Assembly (NCBI RefSeq): GCF_021026375.1
Contig: NZ_JAJNDB010000001.1
Location: 248,001-312,000 of the forward strand
Origin: Actinomycetospora endophytica
Lineage (GTDB): Bacteria; Actinomycetota; Actinomycetes; Mycobacteriales; Pseudonocardiaceae
Length of the DNA: 64,000 nucleotides
Reading direction: 5' to 3'
Shown: positions 42,650 through 51,455 of the stretch, piece after piece
Numbering within the stretch: position 1 is the stretch's first letter
How the letters are laid out: each line of letters starts with the position of its first letter
Translations under genes and position numbers: made by a program
The notes under the pieces: generated by a model
Databases searched by the model: none
What the model was told of the DNA's origin: nothing
What the model saw: only the letters and a program-made list of their open reading frames with translations

Positions 42650-43255
42650 TCAGTCGGCCAGGAGGTCCCGGAGCTCGGTGATCGCCTGGGCGTTGGTGCG
42701 GTACCCGACGGCGAGCATGCCCGCCGAGCGTGCGCCGTCGAGATTGGCGTCGACGTCGTCGAGGAGCACGGCCTGGTCGGGGCGGACGCCGAGCTGCCGG
42801 CAGACCGTCGCGTAGGCCCGCGGGTCGGGCTTGGCCACGCCGGCCTCGTGGGAGTAGACGAGGACGTCGACCAGGTCGCCGAAGCCGTAGGCCTGCTGCT
42901 CGCGCTCGCGCGCCCCGACGAAGCTGTTGCTCAGGATGCCGGTCCGGTGGCGCGGCCGGAGCTCGCGCGCCCACTCGATCAGCTCGGTGTTCGCGACCCC
43001 GAGGTACCGCTCCCACATGATCGCCATCAGCCGGTCGGCCTCGGTGGTGGTGACCTCGAGCTGCTCGCAGATCGCGTCGAGCACCCCGATCTCGGTGACG
43101 TGGCCGAGACAGCCGGCGGCGAAGACATCACCGAGGCGGTCGTGCACGGCGCCGGTGGGGAGACCGAGCTCCGCCTCCCAGCGGGCGCCGACGTCCATCG
43201 GCGGCGTGATCTCCAGGACCCCGCCGATGTCGAACACCACCGCCCGGATCTCCAT
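42650..43255 (-). CDS. HAD-superfamily hydrolase
   Basis: A 201-residue HAD-IA-like phosphatase. Motif I is VVFDIGGVL; motif II is LSNSF; the C-terminal VAKPDPRAYATVCRQLGV, then LLDDVDANLDGA, gives motif III Lys and motif IV Asp pair. The second Asp of DxD is Gly here, a known variant that may change or reduce phosphatase activity. A small helical cap follows motif I. ATG at 43255. Physiological substrate unknown. Confidence 0.9.
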   Translation of the reverse strand: MEIRAVVFDIGGVLEITPPMDVGARWEAELGLPTGAVHDRLGDVFAAGCLGHVTEIGVLDAICEQLEVTTTEADRLMAIMWERYLGVANTELIEWARELRPRHRTGILSNSFVGAREREQQAYGFGDLVDVLVYSHEAGVAKPDPRAYATVCRQLGVRPDQAVLLDDVDANLDGARSAGMLAVGYRTNAQAITELRDLLAD

Positions 43256-43402
43256 GCGCGGCCACGGTAGGGGTCGGATCTCCCGACTGCCATCGGTCGA
43301 GGTCGCAGATCCGATGCCTCGCCGAGATCCTCCGCGTCTGCGACCCTGGCCTCTCGTGGACGCCTCGGGGCACGACGTCGGGCGGCACTGGGAGAGCCAC
43401 GC

Positions 43403-44002
43403 ATGACCACGATCGACTTCTTCATCGACCCCGTCTGCCCGTTCGCCTGGGTGACCTCGCAATGGGTTCGCGAGGTGGCCCGGCAGCGCCCCGTCGACCT
43501 GCGCTTCCACTCCATGGCGCTGGCCATCCTCAACCGGGACCCGTCCGATCCCTGGGAGACCGCGCGGGGCACCGAGAGCGCCTGGCGCCAGGTCCGGGTC
43601 GCCGAGGCCCTGGCCGCCGCCCGCGGCCGGGACACCCTCGACGGCTACTTCCGCGAGTTCGGGTACCGCTATCACGTGCTCCACCAGCGCGGCCGCGACG
43701 AGGTCCTGCGCGACACGCTCGACGTCCTCGACGCCGGGGAGTTCTACCCCGCCGCCGACGACCAGGCCTTCGACGAGGCGGTGTACGCGAGCCATCGGCG
43801 CGCCATGGACGTCGTCGCCCTCGACGACGTCGGCACCCCGATCACGCACATCGACGGCGTCGGCACCTTCGGCCCGATCCTCACCGAGGTACCCCGGGGG
43901 CCGGAAGCGCTCGAGATCTTCGACGCCGTGGCTACGCTGCTTCGCCGGCCGGTGTTCGCGGAGCTCAAGCGCGGGCGGCGCAGCGACCCCGTCCCCGACT
44001 GA
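43403..44002 (+). CDS. Mycothiol-dependent reductase, Rv2466c-like DsbA fold
   Basis: A 199-residue thioredoxin-superfamily protein. It starts TIDFFIDPVCPFAWVTSQWV and ends VGTPITHIDGVGTFGPILTEV then PRGPEALEIFDAV, closely following Rv2466c, which with mycothiol reduces nitro compounds and handles oxidative stress. The active-site motif here is CPFA, so a second cysteine is not evident. The protein should work in the cytosol. ATG at 43403, weak ribosome site. GrpB-family gene follows at 31 bases. Confidence 0.85.
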   Translation: MTTIDFFIDPVCPFAWVTSQWVREVARQRPVDLRFHSMALAILNRDPSDPWETARGTESAWRQVRVAEALAAARGRDTLDGYFREFGYRYHVLHQRGRDEVLRDTLDVLDAGEFYPAADDQAFDEAVYASHRRAMDVVALDDVGTPITHIDGVGTFGPILTEVPRGPEALEIFDAVATLLRRPVFAELKRGRRSDPVPD

Positions 44003-44033
44003 ACCACGGGACTGCTCGACCAGGAGGCGGCCG

Positions 44034-44633
44034 ATGTCCGACGACCAGCTCGACGACCCGTCGTTGGCCGAGGTCCTCGTGCACGGACCCCGCCCGGTGT
44101 GGGTCACGTTGCGCGAGTACGACCCGTCGTGGCCGCTGCGCTTCGAGGCCCGCGCCGAGCAGCTACGCGAGGTGCTCGGGGAACGCGCGACGCTCGTCGA
44201 GCACATCGGGTCGACGGCGGTGCCCGGGCTGGCGGCGAAGCCGACCGTGGACATCGTCGTCGGGATCGAGGACCCCGACGACGAGGCGGCCTACCTGCCG
44301 GATCTCGAGGCGGCCGGTTACGACCTGCGGGTGCGCGAGCCGCAGCACCGCTGCCTCCGGACCGGCGAGCCCGACGAGCCGGTCAACCTGCACTGCTACC
44401 CGCCCGGACATCCCGAGGTCCGCAAGTACCTGCTCTTCCGCGACCGGCTGCGATCCGACCCGGCCGACCGGCAGTTGTACGAGTCCGCGAAGCGCGTCCT
44501 GGCCGACCGCGAGTGGGCGGACATGAACTACTACGCCGAGGCGAAGCAACCCGTCATCGACGCGATCCTCGCGCGTGCCGGATGGCCCCGTGACCAGCGG
44601 TGGCTCACGGCCGAGGGTGGGAGCGTCGGGTGA
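44034..44633 (+). CDS. GrpB/UPF0157-family nucleotidyltransferase-like protein
   Basis: A 199-residue protein of the GrpB family: VEHIGSTAVPGLAAKPTVDIVVGI (the nucleotidyltransferase-like signature with GS and D-x-V), then VNLHCYPPGHPEVRKYLLFRDRL. These proteins occur alone or fused to CoaE; activity is unproven. ATG with GGAGG upstream. It lies 31 bases after the Rv2466c-like gene. Its 3' end overlaps the convergent MEDS-HATPase gene by 29 bases. Confidence 0.88.
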   Translation: MSDDQLDDPSLAEVLVHGPRPVWVTLREYDPSWPLRFEARAEQLREVLGERATLVEHIGSTAVPGLAAKPTVDIVVGIEDPDDEAAYLPDLEAAGYDLRVREPQHRCLRTGEPDEPVNLHCYPPGHPEVRKYLLFRDRLRSDPADRQLYESAKRVLADREWADMNYYAEAKQPVIDAILARAGWPRDQRWLTAEGGSVG

Positions 44634-45513
44634 GGACCCGGACGCCGTAGGTGCCGGCCGCGTCGAAACTCGCCGCGTGCCAGCAGAACAGGCGCACGTA
44701 CTCCAGTCCCTCCGGAGGCGGGCTGCTCGCGGCGATCTCCGCTGACCGCGGAGCGCGGATCTCGGCGGTGATCGCGGTGTCGGTCGCCCACATGTCCAGT
44801 TCGCAGGGTTCCGGCGCACCCGGCCGGTCGGGCAGGCGGTTCGCGACGATCAGCGCCGCTTCGTGGACCGCGACGACGTGCGCGTCGACGGCCGCGTCGT
44901 CCAGTCCGGCCGCCGAGACGACCGCTCTCACGTGGCCCCGGATGTGGTGCAGGTCGGCCGGTCCGCGGAAGGTTAGACCGAGGATGGGCGTCCCGCTGCC
45001 CGCCTGGACGACGGCGTCGGCCGGGCGGTAGGCGGCGTTGTCGCGGACGATCCCGTCGACGAGCAGCCGGGGATGGACGCCGTGGGCCGTCGCCAGCCGG
45101 GTGGAGGCCGCCGTCGTCGAACACGCGCAGATCAGGGTCACCGGGAGGTGGGCCAGTTGCCGGTTGATGTCGTCCTCGCCGCGGCGCAGCCGGCCGTCGG
45201 GGATCCCGAAAACCGAGTACTGGGCCAGCACCAGTCCGCGTGGTGCCCGGGCGACGTCACGGAGATGGTCGAAGAAGAGCGAGTTCGAGTCCTCCAGCTC
45301 GGCGGGAGGAGTGAACGTGATCGCCGACCCCGGCCCGAGGGCGTCCTGCAACGTCTCGGCTTCCCCCGGGTCGACGACCGCGGAGACCTGCCCCCCGGCG
45401 CCGAGAACCGCCCGGACCTGGGAGAGGACGCCGCGGGCGAACCCGGTCGTCGAGTCGTACACGTAACCGACGTGCTCCAGGCTCGACGAGCCCGCCCACG
45501 ACGTGGTCGTCAT
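44605..45513 (-). CDS. MEDS-domain protein with HATPase-like C-terminus
   Basis: A 302-residue signalling protein. The N-terminal 185 residues resemble an MEDS (DcmR-sensory) domain: HVGYVYDSTTGFARGVLSQV, LDGI-like VDGIVRDNAAYRPADAV. The C-terminal part follows an anti-sigma HATPase: VRAVVSAAGLDDAAVDAHVVAVHEAALIVANRL, the region of the N-box, where the usual Glu-x-x-x-Asn is disturbed. It may have lost ATP binding. Start ATGA overlaps the stop of the MEDS-STAS gene, so the two are coupled and probably partners. Confidence 0.68.
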   Translation of the reverse strand: MTTTSWAGSSSLEHVGYVYDSTTGFARGVLSQVRAVLGAGGQVSAVVDPGEAETLQDALGPGSAITFTPPAELEDSNSLFFDHLRDVARAPRGLVLAQYSVFGIPDGRLRRGEDDINRQLAHLPVTLICACSTTAASTRLATAHGVHPRLLVDGIVRDNAAYRPADAVVQAGSGTPILGLTFRGPADLHHIRGHVRAVVSAAGLDDAAVDAHVVAVHEAALIVANRLPDRPGAPEPCELDMWATDTAITAEIRAPRSAEIAASSPPPEGLEYVRLFCWHAASFDAAGTYGVRVLTRRSHPRP

Positions 45514-46391
45514 CGCGGGACGGACGTCTCGGCGGTGAACGACAGACTCGGTGGCCGCCCGACGGCGGTGACGACGTTGCGCACCGAGTCGCGCGCCCCG
45601 TGGACGACGATGCGTTGGCGGCGGGCGGCGGCGTAACCGGCCAGCATCAGACTCTGCGCGCTGCCGACGTCCAGGAACTCGATCCCGGAGGCGTCGATGC
45701 GCAACGTCGGGTCGTCCTCGCTGTGCAGGCACTGACGCAGCGCGCCGTCGAGTGCGGCGCTGAAGCGCCCGACGACGGTGACGTCGAGCTCGCCGCGCAC
45801 GTGCCACCGACCGTCCGACCAGGCCGCGCTCCACTGGTGGTCCACGATGTCGCCGCTGTGCAGACCGGCGATCTCCCAGGCTGCGGGCGAGCTCTCGTGC
45901 GCGAGGGTCAGCTGGCAGAGCGTGGTCAGCGGCCAGCGGCGGGCGAGCTCGTCGTACCCGGCTTCCTGTTCGGCGTACTCGGCGATCTCGGCGTCGTCGG
46001 CGAGGGGCCGGCTCGCGCTCTCCTGCGACATCGCGAGCCGGGGCCAGCCCTCGTCGAGACCGCGGGCGACCTCGGCGGCCTGCAGTTCGCGGAGGCCTCG
46101 CGTGGTTCCGCCGGCCAGGTCGATGACCTCGGCGAAGTCCCGGATCTCGAGCTGACCGGTGCGGAACGCCCACCGGGCGCACGAGCTCCCGGCCGGACCG
46201 ACCAGCCACCGCGGATCGTCACCGCCCCAGTCGCAGGGACGCGACTTGTAGAAGACCTTCGCGCCGGCGGCGAGCTGCTCGTCGACCCATGCGGCGGCGC
46301 CGACGCGCTGGTCCGGTGTGGTCTCCGAGACCAGCAGGCTGTGAACTTCTGGGCGCTCGACGAGTCGACCGTTCCCGGTGCTGATCGACAT
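45510..46391 (-). CDS. MEDS-domain protein with STAS C-terminus
   Basis: A 293-residue protein. Residues about 15-185 resemble an MEDS domain (VHSLLVSETTPDQRVGAAAW, YKSRPCDWGG; LVGPAGSSCARWA). The last about 95 residues form an STAS domain: VRGELDVTVVGRFSAALDGAL, then LRIDASGIEFLDVGSAQSLML, where the DASG-like loop is the place of antagonist phosphorylation. ATG at 46391. With the coupled MEDS-HATPase gene it suggests a sensory anti-sigma antagonist/anti-sigma pair. No sigma factor adjoins. Confidence 0.72.
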   Translation of the reverse strand: MSISTGNGRLVERPEVHSLLVSETTPDQRVGAAAWVDEQLAAGAKVFYKSRPCDWGGDDPRWLVGPAGSSCARWAFRTGQLEIRDFAEVIDLAGGTTRGLRELQAAEVARGLDEGWPRLAMSQESASRPLADDAEIAEYAEQEAGYDELARRWPLTTLCQLTLAHESSPAAWEIAGLHSGDIVDHQWSAAWSDGRWHVRGELDVTVVGRFSAALDGALRQCLHSEDDPTLRIDASGIEFLDVGSAQSLMLAGYAAARRQRIVVHGARDSVRNVVTAVGRPPSLSFTAETSVPR

Positions 46392-46563
46392 CCTCGCCCC
46401 CGACCGGTGAGAAAACGTGTCGACAATGTCGTGCGCAGGTGACGATACGGGCTGCCGCAGCGCATTCGGTGGCCGCCCACCGCCGGCCGACCCTCCGAGT
46501 GGACCCCACGGCTGCGGGAACAACCACCCGAGTCCACTCGACGCGAACGACCCGCGGACAGCC

Positions 46564-48123
46564 TCACTGCCGACCGCGGTCCCGCGCCTTCCGCAGTTCG
46601 AAGCGATCCACGGGCACGGTCCGTCCGTAGGGCCCGACGACCGCCGAGTAGGTCACCGCGATCGTGGTGTCCCCGTCCGGCGACCCGGGATCGACGTCGA
46701 AGGTCGCGAAGCCGTAGGAGTGCTCCCGGTCGCGGACCGCCGACCACGGGGCCTGCTCCCCGACGTACACCGGAGTCTTCTTGCCGGTGGCGGGGTCCGC
46801 CGGGCCGACCGCCGTGATCACCCGGCAGGCCGGCGGGTCGAAGAACAGCTGGTTCGACGGCGAGGACGTCCCGCCGCCGCCGATGACCATGTGGACGGTG
46901 CCCGCCGAGGTGTCGACGACGTCGGTGCGCATCGAGACGGGTCGCGGCGTCAGGGTGTCCGTGCCGAGTGCCCCGCGTACCGGGTGCGAGCGTTCGTAGT
47001 GGTGCTCGTGGCCGCACACCACGAGGTCGACGCCGTACCGGTCGAACAGCGGCAGCCAGCTCTGGCGGACCCCGAGGTCGGCCCCGTTGAACCTGTCGAC
47101 GGTGGAGACGGCGACCTGGTGCATGCAGACGACGATCCAGTCGATCGACGAGTCCGCCGACGAACGGGCGAGCTCGCCCTCGAGCCACCGCGCCTGGGCC
47201 CCGCCGGAGTAGCCGTGCACGTAGGAGTTGCCGCCGTCCTGCAGCGCGACGTCGTCGTTGGCGAGGCTCACCACGCGCACCGAGCCCGCCGTGAACGCGT
47301 ACCAGAGCCCGCGGGTCTCCGGGTCCGCGCCGGAATCGGGCAGGGCGAAGAGTGCCTGGTAGGCGCCGTAGCCGAACGGCCCGTTGCCGCGCTCGTTCTC
47401 GTGGTTGCCGGGTGCGGGCATCCACGGACGGTGCCGCGACGAGCGCCCGGTGTCGGCGAGCCAGTCCGACCAGCTGCGCACGCGGTCGACCGCGAGGTTC
47501 GCGTAGCACAGGTCGCCGTTGACGAGGTGGAACAGGGGTGCGGCCTGCTCGACGGCGGCGGTCACGTCGCCCGCGGCGGGGGATCCGAGGTTGTCGTTGA
47601 CCCAGTGACCGTCGGCCGACTGCTTGCCCAGGGTCGGGGTGCCCTGGTCGCCGAAGCTGGTGAACCGCAGCGGAGCCCGACCGCTCGGGGCGGTTCGCAG
47701 CGTGCCCAGCTCGGCGGCGGCACCGTCGTGGACCGCGCCGTAGACGTGGTCGGTGTCCGGCGAGAGCGACGTGAGGCGGGCGTGGTGGACCTGCAGTTCG
47801 GTGCCGGACTGCGCGTCGCGGTAGGTGGTGGTCTCGGCCGCCGTCGACGACCCGAACCCGGCGGTCGCGTCGCCGAAGATCACGCGGGGGTTCCCGACGG
47901 AGGCCGGGGTGACCCAGGAGACCACCGCCTCCCGCGAGGCGTCGGCGCCGAACTGGGTGTGCAGGCCGAGCACCGGCGCAGCACCCGCCGTCGACGTGGA
48001 GGGCAGCAACAACGGCGACGCGGTCCCGCACCCGGCCGCGCCGAGCGTGACCGCGCCCGCGCCGAGGCCGGCGCCCCCGGCGAGCAGGGAACGGCGCGAC
48101 ACGGACGGTCCGGCGGAGCGCAT
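46564..48123 (-). CDS. Tat-exported metallophosphoesterase (purple acid phosphatase-like)
   Basis: A 519-residue protein. The N-terminus has twin arginines (SRRSLLAGGAG) and a lipobox-like AAGC, so Tat export with possible lipidation. A fibronectin-like N-domain (VSWVTPASVGNPRVIFGD) precedes the calcineurin-like site: SFGDQGT, NGDLCY, GNHE, CMHQ, CGHEHHYER. These metal ligands match purple acid phosphatases. It would hydrolyse phosphate esters outside the cell. No Pho box was seen. It is divergent from the small membrane protein at 48349 over a 16-bp inverted repeat. Confidence 0.9.
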   Translation of the reverse strand: MRSAGPSVSRRSLLAGGAGLGAGAVTLGAAGCGTASPLLLPSTSTAGAAPVLGLHTQFGADASREAVVSWVTPASVGNPRVIFGDATAGFGSSTAAETTTYRDAQSGTELQVHHARLTSLSPDTDHVYGAVHDGAAAELGTLRTAPSGRAPLRFTSFGDQGTPTLGKQSADGHWVNDNLGSPAAGDVTAAVEQAAPLFHLVNGDLCYANLAVDRVRSWSDWLADTGRSSRHRPWMPAPGNHENERGNGPFGYGAYQALFALPDSGADPETRGLWYAFTAGSVRVVSLANDDVALQDGGNSYVHGYSGGAQARWLEGELARSSADSSIDWIVVCMHQVAVSTVDRFNGADLGVRQSWLPLFDRYGVDLVVCGHEHHYERSHPVRGALGTDTLTPRPVSMRTDVVDTSAGTVHMVIGGGGTSSPSNQLFFDPPACRVITAVGPADPATGKKTPVYVGEQAPWSAVRDREHSYGFATFDVDPGSPDGDTTIAVTYSAVVGPYGRTVPVDRFELRKARDRGRQ

Positions 48124-48269
48124 GCCGCGGATCCTGCGGGGCCGGGATGAATGCCGGGCGAAGCTCGGATGAGCGATGCCGGGACCCGCGACGCCGCTCG
48201 ACTCGCACCTGGGTGGTCGCTCACCCCGCCACCCGGCCCACGCCGTGGCTGCCGTTCGACGGTCACGGC

Positions 48270-48285
48270 GCGTCTGAACAGACGC
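48270..48285. promoter_or_regulatory. Perfect 7-bp inverted repeat in a divergent promoter
   Basis: GCGTCTG-AA-CAGACGC lies between the phosphatase gene and the small membrane protein gene. Possible operator or short hairpin. Confidence 0.4.
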
Positions 48286-48348
48286 TGACCTGCGAAAACA
48301 GACCTTCACCCGGTGCGTCGAGCCTGCGGTCGGGGTATTCATCCCGCC

Positions 48349-48600
48349 ATGAGCATCGGGCGAGTGGTGGGATGGATCGTCGTCCTGCTGGTGCTCTACG
48401 CGATCATCACGCAGCCGACGCAGTCCGCCGCGACGACGAGCAACCTGGCGTCGGGCCTCGCCCACGCGGGGCAGCAGACCATCGTCTTCATCCAGTCGGT
48501 GGCGACGTCGTTCACCGGCGGGTCGACGAGCACGTCGTACTCGCAGACGCACGGGGTCCCGTCGGGCGGGGTCAGCACCGGCGACGGCAGCTACCCCTGA
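48349..48600 (+). CDS. Small membrane or secreted protein
   Basis: An 83-residue protein. One hydrophobic helix (VVGWIVVLLVLYAIITQP) near the N-terminus is followed by an Ala/Thr/Ser-rich exterior segment and a Gly/Ser tail (SGGVSTGDGSYP). No catalytic motif. ATG at 48349; an upstream frame extension to 48313 lacks a ribosome site. Comparable small membrane proteins are widespread in actinobacteria without assigned function. Confidence 0.6.
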   Translation: MSIGRVVGWIVVLLVLYAIITQPTQSAATTSNLASGLAHAGQQTIVFIQSVATSFTGGSTSTSYSQTHGVPSGGVSTGDGSYP

Positions 48601-48655
48601 GCACTCCGGAGCCGCCCGGGCGAGTTGCTCGCTGCTTGACGCCGCCCACCCCGCG

Positions 48656-48919
48656 TCATCGTCGGCGGAAGTAGTCGCGGTTGAGCGCGGCGTCGCGCAC
48701 CAGGTCCGGCGGGAGCTCCTCCTCGGGGTAGATCGCCTCGACGGGACAGACCTCCAGGCAGGCGTCGCAGTCGATGCACTCCGCCGGGTTGATGTAGAGC
48801 TGGCGGGTGGTGCCGAACGCGCGGTCGCGCCGGTGGGGGTGGATGCAGTCCACCGGACAGACCTCGGTGCAGCTCAGGTCGAGGATGTCGACGCAGGCCT
48901 CGGTGATCACGAACGTCAC
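48656..48919 (-). CDS. fdxA: 7Fe ferredoxin (3Fe-4S/4Fe-4S)
   Basis: An 87-residue ferredoxin with CVDILDLSCTEVCPVDCIH (3Fe-4S type Cys spacing) and CIDCDACLEVCPVEAIY (4Fe-4S). This is the FdxA pattern of actinobacteria. GTG start overlaps the FTR1 stop (GTGA), so it is translationally coupled to the iron permease. It may supply electrons in iron reduction or serve as a low-iron carrier. The iron box upstream of FTR1 should control both. Confidence 0.93.
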   Translation of the reverse strand: MTFVITEACVDILDLSCTEVCPVDCIHPHRRDRAFGTTRQLYINPAECIDCDACLEVCPVEAIYPEEELPPDLVRDAALNRDYFRRR

Positions 48920-49983
48920 TGCGCGGCCTCCGAGACCGCGCCGGCCGGCAACTCGGTCGACGACGGCGGTTCGGCCGACATCCGGGCGGCGCGCTCCCCG
49001 CGACGACGGGGCCGCCAGACCCGGAGGTACTGCGCGCCGACGTAGGACCCGACCACCAGGACCAGCGCGACCACCTGGGCGATGAGGGTCTCCCAGTTGC
49101 CGAACACCGAGAACCACTGCCCGGCCCAGCCGGGGATGTCCACGCCGGGGATCGGGGTGGTGCCGATCCAGCCGGCGAGCTGCATCTCGTTGATCTCCTC
49201 GCCGACCATCACCCACAGCACGACGACGAGCAGGCCGCCGGTGATCACCAGGAGCTTCTTGTACGGCAGTCGTTCGTGGAGGACGAACGTCAGCACGCCG
49301 ACCGCGGCCGTGAAGAGTAGGCCCAGCGTGAGTCCCTCGAGCACCGTCGAGGAGCCGTACCGTTCCCGCAGGCCCTGCAGGAAGATGACGATCTCGAAAC
49401 CCTCGCGGTAGACCGAGGTGAATCCCAGCAACGCCAGTCCGAGCACGGTCGCGCGCAGGGCGGTCTGCTCGTCGCGGGCGGCGCTCACCACGGATTTGCG
49501 TCGCTTGTTGTGGTGGGAGATCCAGCCGGTCCAGTACACGTTGTGGAAGAACCAGTTCATCACGACGAGCAGCACGATGATCGCCGGGATGCCGGTCGCG
49601 GCCTGCACGCCCAGGCCGTCACCGCCGAAGGTGTCGATCGCCCAGACGACGATGAACCACGTGGCGACGCTCGCCGCGATCCCGACCGCACCGCCGTAGG
49701 CGACGGGCTTGCGATAGGAACGGTTGCGTCCGAGGAAGCTCGCCGTCACCGCGGCCAGCACCAGGATGCATTCCAGGCCCTCCCGGAAGACCAGCACGGC
49801 GCTGTTGAGCACGACCGCGGTAGGGCTGAGCTGGACGCTCGGATCCGTCGGGTCCGGGTTGCCGTCGCCGCCGTGCCAGCCCAGGATCACCGTCACGACC
49901 GCGACGGCGAGCGCTACTCCGGTCCAGATCAGCAACGCCGTCCGGGATCCCTGGGATTGCGCCGATCGGCCCTGACCGTCCAT
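48916..49983 (-). CDS. FTR1-family iron permease
   Basis: A 355-residue membrane protein with seven or more helices and the two iron-binding motifs of FTR1/EfeU: FREGLE (about 66-71) and YREGFE. It imports ferric or ferrous iron across the plasma membrane. EfeO and EfeB partners are not in the window; instead a ferredoxin gene is coupled downstream. An IdeR-like iron box lies about 36 bases upstream of the start, predicting repression at high iron. ATG start. Confidence 0.93.
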   Translation of the reverse strand: MDGQGRSAQSQGSRTALLIWTGVALAVAVVTVILGWHGGDGNPDPTDPSVQLSPTAVVLNSAVLVFREGLECILVLAAVTASFLGRNRSYRKPVAYGGAVGIAASVATWFIVVWAIDTFGGDGLGVQAATGIPAIIVLLVVMNWFFHNVYWTGWISHHNKRRKSVVSAARDEQTALRATVLGLALLGFTSVYREGFEIVIFLQGLRERYGSSTVLEGLTLGLLFTAAVGVLTFVLHERLPYKKLLVITGGLLVVVLWVMVGEEINEMQLAGWIGTTPIPGVDIPGWAGQWFSVFGNWETLIAQVVALVLVVGSYVGAQYLRVWRPRRRGERAARMSAEPPSSTELPAGAVSEAAQ

Positions 49984-50018
49984 TTCCGCCGACTCCCTCT
50001 GCTGGCCCGATCCTCGGA

Positions 50019-50037
50019 TGAGGTGAGGCTAACCATA
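50019..50037. promoter_or_regulatory. IdeR/DtxR-like iron box
   Basis: TGAGGTGAGGCTAACCATA matches the 19-bp DtxR/IdeR consensus TTAGGTTAGGCTAACCTAA at 15 positions, with the core AGGCTAACC intact. It sits immediately upstream of the FTR1-ferredoxin operon. Repression when iron is plentiful is expected. Confidence 0.8.
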
Positions 50038-50305
50038 GTGAGCGCCGCGGAATGTGCCAGTCCCGACCGCACATCTCGTCAATTCCATTCGCGTCCCGAG
50101 AAATGGCAACGCCGAGGGAAAATCCGGCGTATCGACAGATGACGGATATCAACGGCGACGTCGCGCCCACCCCCGTACGGCGGCTTCTCGCGGGGCCGAT
50201 ACTCTGACGATCGCTTGAGCATGCACGGTGCTCGGCTCCGGTGACCGCCCGCCGCTCACCGCGATCGGAGAGGACCACGAAGAACGTCGACGGAGAGGTG
50301 CGGTC

Positions 50306-50461
50306 GTGATCACGCTGGGCGTCATCCTGCTGATCGTGGGGTTCCTGCTGCACATGCCGCTGGTCTGGGGCATCGGAATCCTGCTGTGCATCTTCGGGCT
50401 GATCTTCGCGGTGCTGGGCGCCCTCGGGCGACTGGTGTTCGGTCGGCGTCACTTCTTCTGA
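50306..50461 (+). CDS. DUF6131-like small membrane protein
   Basis: A 51-residue protein with two closely spaced hydrophobic helices (ITLGVILLIVGFLLHMPLVW; GIGILLCIFGLIFAVLGALG) and a basic C-terminus GRRHFF. Length and layout match the DUF6131 family common in actinobacteria. GTG at 50306 with GGAGAGG upstream. It lies two bases before the PAP2 phosphatase gene, likely in one transcript. Confidence 0.75.
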   Translation: MITLGVILLIVGFLLHMPLVWGIGILLCIFGLIFAVLGALGRLVFGRRHFF

Positions 50462-50463
50462 CC

Positions 50464-51198
50464 ATGCCGCAGTGGCCGGTGCACGCCCGTCACACGCGCC
50501 TCGTCGCGCGGCGGCTGCGACTGCCGATGGCCGGGCTCGCGCTGCTCGGCGCGGTCGTCGTCACGGGGCTGGGCCTGTACTTCTCGGGGGACACCCGCGC
50601 GGGCCACACCGACCGTGCCGTCGCCGGCCTCGTGCGGGTGCACCGCGGCGTCGCGCGAACCGTGGAACTCGGGTTCGCCGACCTCGGCAACCCGCTGCCC
50701 GTCGCGGCAGCCCTCCTGCTGCTCGCCGCCGTGGCCTTCGCCGCCCGCGGACCCCGCGGGCTCGCGCTCGCCCTGCTCGGGCCACCCCTGGCCATGGTCA
50801 CGACCTCGTTGGTGCTCAAGCCACTGATCGACCGCACGCGCGGCGGCGAGCTGGCCTTCCCGAGCGGACACACCACGGCCGTCGCGTCGATGTCCGTCGC
50901 GGCGGGCACGCTGCTGCTCGGCTGGGTGGTCGTCCCACGGGTGCTCCGGTGGGCGGGGGCGGTGCTCCTCGCCCTGCTCGCGGTCGCGGTCGGGCTCTCC
51001 ATGGTCGGCCTGGGCGCCCACTACCCGACCGACACGGTGGGCGGGACCGGGGTCGCGCTCGCCGTCGTCCTGGTCGTCGCCCTCGCCGTCGACGCGATCG
51101 CCGACCGGCGCCCCGGACAACGCATTCGCGGCAGAGCGCCGGACGGGGCGGATATCGCCCGCGGACGACCCGGGACGGACGTCTCCGTAGAGCAGTGA
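50464..51198 (+). CDS. PAP2-family membrane phosphatase
   Basis: A 244-residue protein with about six hydrophobic helices. Phosphatase motifs are KPLIDRTRGG (motif 1), FPSGHTTAV (motif 2) and GLGAHYPTDTVGG (motif 3, His and Asp kept, the usual preceding Arg absent). These enzymes remove phosphate from lipid phosphates such as phosphatidic acid or undecaprenyl-PP. ATG two bases after the preceding stop. The degenerate motif 3 may lower activity. Confidence 0.87.
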   Translation: MPQWPVHARHTRLVARRLRLPMAGLALLGAVVVTGLGLYFSGDTRAGHTDRAVAGLVRVHRGVARTVELGFADLGNPLPVAAALLLLAAVAFAARGPRGLALALLGPPLAMVTTSLVLKPLIDRTRGGELAFPSGHTTAVASMSVAAGTLLLGWVVVPRVLRWAGAVLLALLAVAVGLSMVGLGAHYPTDTVGGTGVALAVVLVVALAVDAIADRRPGQRIRGRAPDGADIARGRPGTDVSVEQ

Positions 51199-51301
51199 CA
51201 ATCGGAGCGAGAGGCTCCGATCGTCGCATCGATCGATTCGGCGACCAGACGGAGTAGGACGCCGCGAATCAGCATGGAACGTCCGATCCGAATGCGGCCA
51301 T

Positions 51302-51328
51302 ATTACGCGATGGAAACATCGTTTAACG
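51302..51328. promoter_or_regulatory. GlnR-like box upstream of amt
   Basis: ATTAC-N6-GAAAC at 51302-51317 fits the GlnR pattern GTnAC-N6-GaAAC, with one base changed, and is followed after six bases by TAACG. It is about 140 bases upstream of the ammonium transporter, the usual GlnR target in actinobacteria. Confidence 0.6.
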
Positions 51329-51455
51329 CACATGCAATGCCGCGCGCCCACCATTTTCGCACTCGGGACGGCGCGAAGATCCATTGATGTGATTCATTTC
51401 ATGTCCGCCGTCCGGGATCTGGATCTGCCTGACGACGGCGAGGGTGGTGCGTGTG

